Positions 46,309 through 56,700 of a stretch of 64,000 bases of DNA are shown one piece after another. The notes beneath the pieces are model-generated. The model was not told the DNA's origin. It worked only from the letters and a program-made list of their open reading frames with translations, and made no database searches. The position numbers were made by a program, and so were the translations under genes. The DNA is from Uranotaenia lowii. Lineage: Eukaryota > Arthropoda > Insecta > Diptera > Culicidae. Location of the stretch: the NCBI RefSeq assembly GCF_029784155.1, contig NC_073693.1:165283104-165347103 (forward strand), in the 5' to 3' direction. Each line of letters starts with the position of its first letter. Positions within the stretch are counted from its first letter, which is position 1.

Positions 46309-46777
46309 CTGCCCGGCTATCAGCAGGAAATAGGATTGCTCGCTGAGAAGAATGTTTCCCAAGCACACGGATCAAGAATTCTGCGAGTTTGGATTCCAGT
46401 TACCATTCGAAAGGAAAAAGATTCTTCATGGTTTGCTCAAGTTTCATCGGCAGGCGTGGAACAAACGCAGCATGAAACGATTTCGAAAGAACAAACTTAA
46501 GTAAGTTTCCTTAAGACTTTTTTTATTTACTTTATTTACAGATATAAATAAAAGTAAATAAAAAAAAAGTCTTAAGAAAACTTACTTAAGTTTGTTCTTT
46601 CGAAATCGTTTCATGCTGCGTTTGTTCCAAGCCTGCCGATGAAACTTGAGCAAACCATGAAGAATCTTTTCCCTTTCGAATGGTAACTGGAATCCAAACT
46701 CGCAGAATTCTTGATCCGTGTGCTTGGGAAACATTATTCTCAGCGAGCAATCCTATTTCCTGCTGATAGCCGGGCAG
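46309..46777. repeat. 220-bp inverted duplication
   Basis: Arms at about 46309-46530 and 46556-46777 are inverted copies differing at only a few positions, separated by about 25 bases and starting and ending with CTGCCCGGCTATCAGCAGG. The arm encodes (minus in the left copy, plus in the right) a coding-like stretch with LPMKLEQTMKNLFPFEW, a stop, then LESKLAEFLIRVLGKH. Transcripts would fold into a long hairpin. Confidence 0.85.
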
Positions 46778-47519
46778 TCACTCTTTGCTGTGCTCCTCTG
46801 CTCGCAAATATTCTTATAGGAATTGATTTACTTGGAGACCGAACTTTTTCCATCGACAGATTCAGTTGAAGTACACATTCTTTTTAATCCGGATTCATCG
46901 TTTTCACTAGATGCGTTTTGAAACGAAGGTTTCATTGGAGAACGACCGATGCTTCTCTATATATTTCTTATATATTTGCGATTCAGGGCTGAAGTTCGAG
47001 ACTACTAGACACGTTTTTCTTCCGAATCTCTCGCTAATCCAACAACTGTTTCAGATCTGAAATAGAACAAATTAAACACAAAATAACATTAACCAAAAAC
47101 ATTGAAACACTTACAAATTCCACTGCAACGTACAACAGGAAATATAAATGGTGCCATCGGAGCCTATGCCTTCCCATACGGTGTTAGATTCGGGTTATTT
47201 GAGATGATCAAAAATGTTCAGTAGTAAAAAACAAATGGAAGGAGAAAACCTTTTCCGACCCGTTCTGCTGATTCTTCGATACCAGCAACCTTGAAAAAAA
47301 AAACACAAAAAAAAATCAAAAATGTTTATCTTACCTAAATTTGTAACTTTATACCACCAACAGATGGTACATCAGAGTGAATCAACCGTGCCATTGAAGC
47401 CGGTTCCTTTTGCGCAATTATGGAGTTTCGATTATGCTGGTTCCATGACATTGCAATTGCTGCTCACCTCAAGGAAAAACAAAACAAAACAAAAACGAAA
47501 CTTACCTTTTTTACTGCCA

Positions 47520-48397
47520 GTTCGAAGATAAGTCCGGAAGAATCCTTTGTATCACCGGAGATTCCTTTTAATGCGATCAGATCCGATAGTACCCCGTGGG
47601 AAAGATTAACGATTTTCTTCTTGTCATATTCATTCTAGAAAAACGAATAATTATGATGTCCAACAACAGTATTTTCCATTTTCGATTCTGTCCGAATGGT
47701 CTCGACCGGCAAATTTCACTTCCGGACCATTTCCGCCATATGATACGCTGGAGGTGTTGCTTAGCCTTGGTAAAGATATTTGAAGCATTTTAAATATAGT
47801 TCATGACTATCAAAATTGAATAAAACTTACATTTCAGTTGATAATTGCAAAAAATTAGGAGCTTCGAACTTTCCAACACTTTCAAGCAACCAAAACACGC
47901 CATTTGTTTTTTGCTTTGTTGGCAGCGGAGACACACGTCACACTCGGATGTATTCGGAGTTTATTTTTACGGATTATTGCTCTTATCTTTCAAAAATATT
48001 TTTCAATCATTCCAAGCGAAGACACATAAAAAATGAAAAAGTCGTTAAAAATTAAAAGATTTAAGAACGATTACTGGAATAGTCACTATTCATGTAATCA
48101 GAACAGAATAATATTCACGATTCAGGGTATGATATTTGATTATGCGGGAATACTATTAAAAATCCGCTACCCGGAAATATTAAATAAATATTGTTGAACT
48201 ACTTTTTTTTTTAATTTTTTTTAACAAAAAACGATTTTCTAGAAAGTTTGATAGTTTTACCTGTTGCTATCATCTTTTGATAAAACTTTGCTGATATCTC
48301 CGTATATGTTACACATTCGAACCAATGTTCTATTGAATACACTTAACAGGTTGATGTTCCTGGAACCGGCTGATGGACGAAATGGAGAAACTTTTTC
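47520..48397 (-). pseudogene. Exon-like blocks upstream of the unidentified gene
   Basis: GC-richer blocks separated by AT-rich spacers. 48261-48397 has acceptor TTTGTATAG and donor GTAAAA, and reads EKVSPFRPSAGSRNINLLSV then LVRMCNIYGDISKVLSKDD. 47830-47935 reads KTNGVFWLLESVGKFEAP. 47650-47770 follows an acceptor and reads LSNTSSVSYGGNGPEVKFAG, then a stop. 47520-47600 reads SHGVLSDLIALKGISGDTKD. Only some neighbours are phase-compatible. Family unknown; a decaying gene is as likely as a live one. Confidence 0.3.
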
Positions 48398-48725
48398 CTA
48401 TACAAATTGAAACACATAGAAGAATAATTTTTTTGTATTAAATGATTTGAACTTTTTCTTCTTCTGTGCTATAAAATAAAAGAATTGTGTTAGCTATTTT
48501 TATTGGGAAAACGTACGTTTTCCCATAAACATTGTTTTTTTTTTAATTGATTCGGCTGAATTTTGTGATATGACTTTGTTTTCAGCTTTGACGTCACTAT
48601 AAAGAAAGGTTTTTGTAAAATTTTGAAATAAATCTTACCAACAAATATATTTGTAAATTTATTTTATAGTTAAAAAGATAAATACATTTGGATTTAGTAA
48701 AACCACTAAAACATTATTGTAATTA

Positions 48726-48775
48726 TGATTGTTATTATTATTATTATTATCATTATTGTTATTATTAATATTTAT
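48726..48775. repeat. ATT trinucleotide microsatellite
   Basis: Imperfect run of TTA/ATT units; ordinary simple repeat. Confidence 0.8.
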
Positions 48776-48863
48776 TTAAGACCCTTTAACACACTAAAAC
48801 ATTGTTTTTCACATTTCTCATGCATACTTGCTGAGCGTGCATCTAGATTACGTGCACAGATTA

Positions 48864-49280
48864 AAGCCGTAAAATAAAAGTGCGGCAGACTGTCATCGCG
48901 GAGTTCCAATCGAACTGCCAAAAGTCGTTCCAATCGAGCATAACCATTTTTACCTTTTCAAATTCGTGGGAGGTATTGTAATCTGTGTGACTGTGACTTT
49001 CAATTTTTTAATTGACACTAATCAAGAATGCAGAGAAAATACATTGGAGCAAAACGGAAAGAAGCAGTTCATTTTTATTTTAACGATTGACACAACGGAG
49101 AGCAAATTAAATAATATTCACTAAACGAAAATCAACTTCACAATCTGCAACACAGCTGCACATCTTCAAGAAGTCATGCGAATGTTTTCGTTATTGGCAG
49201 TATTGAAAGATTATAGAAGCTTTTTCAGTGCTGCCAAATCGGTGAGAAATTCAGTCTGCCGCACTTTTATTTTAGGGCTT
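48864..49280. mobile_element. 417-bp MITE with TA target
   Basis: Inverted ends AAGCCGTAAAATAAAAGTGC (left) and the matching right end with one or two differences, each next to TA; the match extends through GCGGCAGACT. No coding. The TA target suggests Tc1/mariner mobilisation. Confidence 0.8.
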
Positions 49281-50755
49281 TAGCACAGATAGGGAAAATT
49301 AATCTCCAAAACTTTGAGTAGAAAAACGGGGCATCCAGCCGACAAACACGATCGTATTCAAATTGTTTTGCCCAACGCTGGAAAATAGAATTAAAAAAAC
49401 TTAAAACACTCGCTTAAATGTCAAATTGGTCTGATTATATCACCGAAAGACAAATAAAATGTTAAAAAACAAAACCAAAACATTTCTTAAAATTTAAAAT
49501 ATTTAAAATTGATTATTTTAAATATTATATACATACTTGGTTGGAACGTACACTTGGCATCACGGAATTGGCAGCATACTTTTTCTTGCAGTCATACCTC
49601 GAACCTAGTATTCAGCAGGGATATAAACCGTTGGTAGTTTCTGCTAGTGTATACTAGATGGCATCTTACCCCATAACTAAAATGCTGTCAGTTCATTTCA
49701 AAGCATTAGGGTCATTCATTACAACTTTTTAAACGAGTTTGTTAGCAGCGTTTATAAATTGAAAGAGCAGAAGAAATGAACGGGTTCAGAGGTGCAGAAC
49801 TTCCAAACCCCTGCTGTTTACGCGATTGAAGCTTTTTTAAAACATGTGTAAAAATTAAGCATTAATTAATTATGAAAATATTTTAGGAAATTGTCTTTTA
49901 ATGTTGAACACTTCGTCCAAAGAATTTTGAAACAAAAGTAACCAGTCATCTTAAGAAAAAAAAAGCATTACAATAAATTTGATACAATTTTTTATATTTA
50001 TTTTGCTGCATTGTAAGTAGGCTTACTAAAATTTTCAATTGAGAATTTCATATAGATTTACTTCCAAGTTTGGACAATGTCGTATATTACATAAACTACA
50101 CACACATGTTTCCTTTTTATGTTGAATCACATGCATTAGACGAATATCATTCGAATCGTGCTGCTGTTTTATATCTGATAGTTACGCGTCATTACAATGT
50201 TTCCCATGCTGTGGAGCGCGGGTATGCGATCAATGCTGATTTTCTTCTTTGAAGGAAACTCTTATCTAAGAGAAAATGTGTGTTTTCTTAACTCGTTGAA
50301 TATTAACGCTAACACTATTGAATAATAAATTATCGCGGTCACAGTGATTCTTCAGATATCGTCATGAAAAGTACTTTTATGGATCACGTTCGCCATTTTT
50401 CAAACGATCTCCTTGCGTTTTTTAAAGAATTATTAAAATTATATCATACACTAAAGAGCTGACTACATATATTTACACTTTTAAAATGTACAATCATTAT
50501 TATAATTGTGACTCATGTTCAGATTTCAGTACTAGGTAGTTAAACTAAAACATAATATCGCTTTTTCATTGTGACCCTAGCAATCACACAACCTGAAGGT
50601 TTGCATATTGGCTTTTTCTGCTGAAACAGATCTTTATCTCTTTTCGCACTCTCTTTCCAGGATAGGAGGTATATAAAAACGCAATAATGTACACAATCAA
50701 AGATAGTGATAACGAAACACATAACCTAATTGACCATGCTATGGTCTCCAAATAC
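49281..50755. other. Intergenic and TCF20-like 3' UTR
   Basis: AT-rich; the right part is probably the 3' UTR of the TCF20/RAI1-like gene on the minus strand. Nothing else recognised. Confidence 0.4.
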
Positions 50756-53700
50756 TCAAGAGTCATCTTTGCAATGTGTTTCACAAAGCGATTTGAACTC
50801 ATCAGTCAGCTGCCAGTTAGCCTTCCGTGCACAAATGACATGTGCCTCCTCGTTGCAACCTCGGTGCAAACAACTTACCATTGCTCCATACTGCGAGCAT
50901 AATCGACATCGATGCCGACAGCAGTTCCAAATGGAGGCCTCCAAACCAACTATCCTGGTTCCAATTATGTGCACTCCCGGTGCCCAAATCAAACAGTCTT
51001 CGTGCATCCACACTTCGTACGAATCGTCTCCGGCTTTGATCATACCGTAGTACAAGTCCAGTGGAGCAGATTCTTCGTTCATCTTTAGCTGAATTCCGCT
51101 GGGCCCTGGCATGGCAGCTGGTACATCGTTAGCGATTTTTCTTTTCTTCCCTTTGGGCTGAAAATTAAATCGAAATGTAAGTGCTATCAACTAACTTAAT
51201 AACAAATAATTACTTACAGCACTGGTTATCACAACTGGTTCCGGCTTGGCGGCAAACTTAGAGGCTAAACTTTCTCGCGTGCGCTTTACATTGAAATACT
51301 CTTCGTCCGTTTGACTTTGCTCAAATTCACGCGATTTAACGCTGATGATGTACGGACCAAATAGATCCCCCATCCGCATTTTGTGAGGTCCCATCTTACA
51401 GAACACACACATCCAACTAGTATCGGTGGTGTCCGCATCGTATTTGGTGCTAAGAGTGCTCACGTGTAATCCTCGGATTTTACTTCTCTCCGAATTGTTC
51501 ATGCTGCTATTATATTTTTTTGTTTTATTTTGCGCCTTTTCAGAATCATCTTCGTTAATAGGAGCGTTGATTACCGAATGGCAACCGTCGGATTTGACCT
51601 GAATGAAAGGACCCCGATATTTGCCGTTCAAATCCGATCCATTTCCAGTATCTGATTGTTTGGATTTACCATTCTTTGCAGCAGTCTTTTTGCCATTTCC
51701 TTTAGCATTAGGTTTTTTACCACATTTTGCGCCAAAGCTTGCCGCCCGTTCTTCTGCTGCAGCGAAACTTGCTCCCTTTGTTTGAGAGGGCTTTTTCTTG
51801 AGTACCTTTTTTCTTTTACTAGGGGGCGGACCAGAGGATTTTCCTACGTTTGCTCGCTTGGCGGCTGGTGTGAGTACTTTTTTCTGGGTTCCACTGGTAC
51901 TGGGAACTGGTGAATCACATGGTGTTTCGCCTAGTTCTTCTCTTGCTAGAGGCGTGGAACCATCAAATTTTTCTGCTAATTCCGTTAAAATATCGTTTGA
52001 ATCGGTAGACGATTGCTTGGCAGGAGATGAAAGTTTCTTATCCCGTACATTAGATGTTTTTGAACACACTGGTATGTTTTCCTCAATGCCTGCAAACATT
52101 TCCTCTAATTTATTTTCAATCTCCTCATAGCTTTTGTCGTTTTCGATTTTATTTAACTGCGGCTTTTCAGTGCCGGATTGTAAGGAACCTTCAGTTGAGT
52201 GTGTTGCTTTATCTTTAGGGCCATTGCAGTCTGTAGATTGTTTTTCATCCAACTCTTCTGACTTTGACCCTCCTTGTGCTATTGGCTCACTTTCAGTGCT
52301 AGAAATCATTGCTGCTATTTTGTCAATAGTTTCACAGTCGTCTGAGTTAGACTCACTCTCTTTACGTGTGGATTCCATCACTGCAGCAGCTGCCGACAGA
52401 ACACTAGAGATAACCGAGCTAACTGTGGTTGATTTATTAGCACTCGATTCTTCCGTCGGCAACAGATGTTCAGTAGGACCGGATCCAAGAGTTTGCAAAT
52501 TTAACCTAGTGCTATCAGAAAGATCTGTTATGTGAGGACTATGACTACTGTCACTGGCGAGGCCTTGGCTAAGACTACTTATTCCTTCTAACGCTAGTGT
52601 GGCTATATCACTTCGAACTGCGATATTAGGCCTCATTGGATCGATTCCATCGATCCGATCGCATTTATCAGCGCTGTTATCTTCGCCCGCGAGGAAATCG
52701 TGCATTCGACCTAACTCATCAGGACCCATTTTACTTGTTCGGTCTGGTTTACGTCGTCTTCTTGATTTGCTGGAACTCGAATCTCCCGAATCTTCATTCG
52801 AGGTAATGCTTTGATTAGGTGATGTTCGTTCCGAAACCGATGGTCTTCCCGCAGGTTGTTCAAGTCTGGGTGGTGATAATTCATTAGGAGGTAGGATAGA
52901 TTTCGTTGGAGTTATGGTAATCGGTGCAGTTGTGCCTGATTCGCTCAATGGCACAGCCGAAGAAGCTGACGGTTGATACGATTTATTGACCGAAGCTGCA
53001 GATGGTTGATCCAGAGATTGAAGCAGTACAGAAGCCGGTGGGCTACGACTTCGTGTGGGACTCTGGATGGGTGGTCCGGGTGCTCTGAGCGGAGAATCTG
53101 TAATACAAAAACCGACTGGTTATTCTCATTGCTCCGTGAACAAATATTATTGCCCTCGAATTATGCGAGTCTTCGAATGTTAAAGGTATTTCAAACTTCA
53201 AACATTTCAATATCTCAGTTACCAAACAAAATGATAAAAAGTTTTGATGAAAAATATAGTTTCGCTTTGCGGATAATTTACTAACGTATTTTTAGCAAAA
53301 TTCAATCAGTTCGTTTGAGGTCAGCGAAAATTAGATAAAAATAAATCAGGGACGTGAGCGCCTTCATTCTTATCAGTAATTCTGAAAGAATGTACTATGA
53401 AATTTTTGGAATATGGAGAGCCGTAAAGAACGAACTAGCTTCGTTTACAGTTGGAACAAGAGAGAGATTTTATTCAAAAATTTAAACATGGATTACTATG
53501 ATTATTTGCTACTACTAAACGCTTGCTTAGATCAACACTCCTTCTCAAATTATCCAGTAAGTACACCCATCTTAGCACGTAACTTCTCAAGGCGTACTCG
53601 CTGAAGCGGCTTCGTTAGGACATCTGCAACCATATCCTCCGTCGGGCAATATTGAAGTTGAATAACACCCTTCTGCTTCAAGTCGCGAACGAAGAAGTAC

Positions 53701-56700
53701 CGTGTGTCAATATGCTTACTTCGTCGCTCGATCCGGTCACTGTCAACCATCTTGATGCAGCTCTGGTTATCCTCAAACACCTTGGCGGGAATGGACTCGT
53801 CTCCACTGATTTCGCTAATCAGCCGGCGCACCCAAAGCAATTCTTGGCACCCTTCAGCGAGTGCAACGAATTCGGCTTCAGTTGAGCTGAGGGACACACA
53901 CGCTTGCTTTCTGGATCCCCAGGATATGATGCCTCCTCCGAAAAATACTGCATGGCCAGAGTTAGATTTACGGTCCCGAGCATCACCGGCCCAGTCTGCA
54001 TCTACGTACATCGCCAACTCGCCTTCTGTGGAACCCAGTTTCAGCTTGAAGTCGGATGTTGTATTCAGGTATCGCAGCACACGCTTTGCCTCATTCCAAT
54101 CCAGTTGGGTTGGGCAGCTGGATTTTTGAGCTAGGATGGATGTGCTGACAGCCACGTCCGGCCTGGTATGAACAGCTACGTAAAGCAGACCTCCGATAAG
54201 GCTGAGATACTGCTGGTTGTTTGGCAGCCGTTCTTTCTCCTCCTTCTGCTGTAGGTAGCCCGGATCAAGAGGAATCTTGCTGGGTTTGGCCTCCCCGAGA
54301 CCAAATTGTTGGGTTAACTTCCGGATGTACTGCTGTTGGCTAAGCTTGAACCCATCCGGACCACGTACAACTTCCATGCCAAGGAAATGTTTGATGTCTC
54401 CAAGGTTGTTAATCCTGAAGTTCGTCAGAAGACCTTGGAATATTTCTTGGAACTCCTCCTCAGTCTCGGTTATCACCACCATATCGTCCACGTAAACCAA
54501 CAGATAGGCGATGACAGTTCCCGTTCGACGAATATAGAGGCACGGGTCTGCTTTGGAAATGCTGAACGACATTTTTCGCAGGAACGAATCGAGTGTATGG
54601 TTCCACACTCGAGCGGACTGCTTGAGACCGTACAGGCTTTTGTTGAGACGACATACACTATTTCCAACAGCATACCCTTCCGGTTGCTTCATATAGACAA
54701 TCTCGTCCAGTTGTCCATGAAGATACGCAGTCTTAACGTCAACGTGTTTGACGACCATGTTACGACTGCTTGCCACCACCAACAAGGCACGGAACGTTAC
54801 CTGTTTGGCGACAGGTGCGAAGACTTCGTCGAAATCCACGCCAAACTTTTGGGAGAATCCTTGAGCCACCAACCTGGCTTTGTGGCGCACGACCTCACCA
54901 TTTCCATCGAGCTTCTTCTTGAAAAGCCATTTACATCCAACAGCTTTACGGTTCGCAGGAAGTTCGACCAAATCCCACGTGCCGTTCTCGATGAGCGATC
55001 GATACTCTTCATCCATTGCTTCCTGCCAATGCCTAGCGTCGGGTGATTTCAGGGCTTCGGAACGAGTGCGAGGATCACCACCTTGGATGCTTTTTGCGGC
55101 CAGTCCCTGATGGGGATTCTCATTTCCTGGTTCAGGACCTCGATTGGAGTTGGATGGAGGGGGGTCATCTGAAAAACGGTTGGAAGGCAAACCAGTGCTT
55201 GGAAAAAGAAAATTTTTCAACTTGCCTGTGAGATAGCGCTCCCGTCCGCTGCGCCTCAACGCCTGTGACACGGGCGGATTTGAAGATAGTTGCGGGGGGA
55301 GCGCGTTAGTTGTCACGTCACGTGCTGCGTCGTTACTATTGTCGTTTGATTCGTCTGCGCTGTCATAGTTTGAAGAACCTTCATCAGCACTAACTTCCAC
55401 CACGCATTCACCTTCAGGAACCGGCACCACTTTGTCAGACCCAGATTGTTCGACCACCGCTGGAAACTGCAGCTGATCATCCTGAACTGTTTGCTCGAAG
55501 TCCAGAGGGACTACTTTCCGCACAGGTACGGACACCACGCTGCTACGCTTCGGATTTTCACTCACAAATACGACGTCTCGAGATGTTACCAAGGTTTTCT
55601 TCCTCGGATCCCACAGTCGATACGCCTTCGTTTCGGATTCGTAACCAGTAAAGATGCACTCATGGGACTTTGCATCCCACTTCCTCCTTTTCTGCTTCGG
55701 GATATGGACCATAGCTGGGGAACCAAACACTCGGATGTGAGCTAAGTTCGGCTTCTTTCCGCTCCACATTTCCTCAGGTGTCACCTCGTGTCCTTTGGTA
55801 GGCGATCGATTTACCAGGTAGACCGCTGTTGCTGTTGCTTCTGCCCAGAATGACTTAGGCAGATCCGCTTCAAATAACATGCATTTGGCCCGTTCTACCA
55901 CAGTACGATTCACACGTTCGGCTAAACCGTTTTGTTCGGGAGTGTAATCCGCCGTTGTTTGATGGCGAACTCCCAGACTGTTCAGATGGTCTTCCAGCTT
56001 CTTATTGCGAAACTCCTTCCCGTTGTCGGTTCGCAGAATTTTTAACTTTCGGCCAGTCTGCCGCTCTGATGAACATCGGTAATTTTCGAAAGCTTCAAAA
56101 ATTTCATTCGCTGATTTTTCTTTCAGGAAATACACTGCGATGCGACGAGACTTATCATCCGTGAACGTAAGAAAATATCTCCTGCCGCCCAACGAATTAA
56201 CTTCCATTGGTCCGCACACATCGGAATGGACCACTTCCAGGATTTCTTGCGCACGTGAGCCTTGCTTGTTGAAAGGAAGACGAGTTTGCTTACCCATCGC
56301 ACATGTTGAACACCGATCTTCAATTTCCGCTGGACCGTCGAATTGCACTCCGGAGACCATACCACGTTTCAATCGCTGAACACTTTCCAGGTTGAGATGG
56401 CCCATTCTCCTATGCCACAGTTTGATATCCACGACGGAAGACGCGCTCATTGCTGTTGGTAAAGGCAATTGCGCCAGTCGAAACAAACCATTCTCCAACA
56501 CGCCGGTAGCCACCAGATTTCCGTTCCCTTCGTTGACCTTCACACCAGCTGCGCTAAACGTGACAGTGTGTCCGCGCTTCACTATTTGGCTCACCGAAAT
56601 CAGGTTCGTAGAAATCTCCGGAATGACTTGAACATCGTTGACCTCGATTGGCTCGTCGTCTTGACTACACTCGGGTAACAGCTTCAATTTTCCTTTCGCC

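Noticed and set aside
53643..55046. Plus-strand open frames across the copia polyprotein
   Set aside because: Antisense shadows of a 4.1-kb conserved coding frame.
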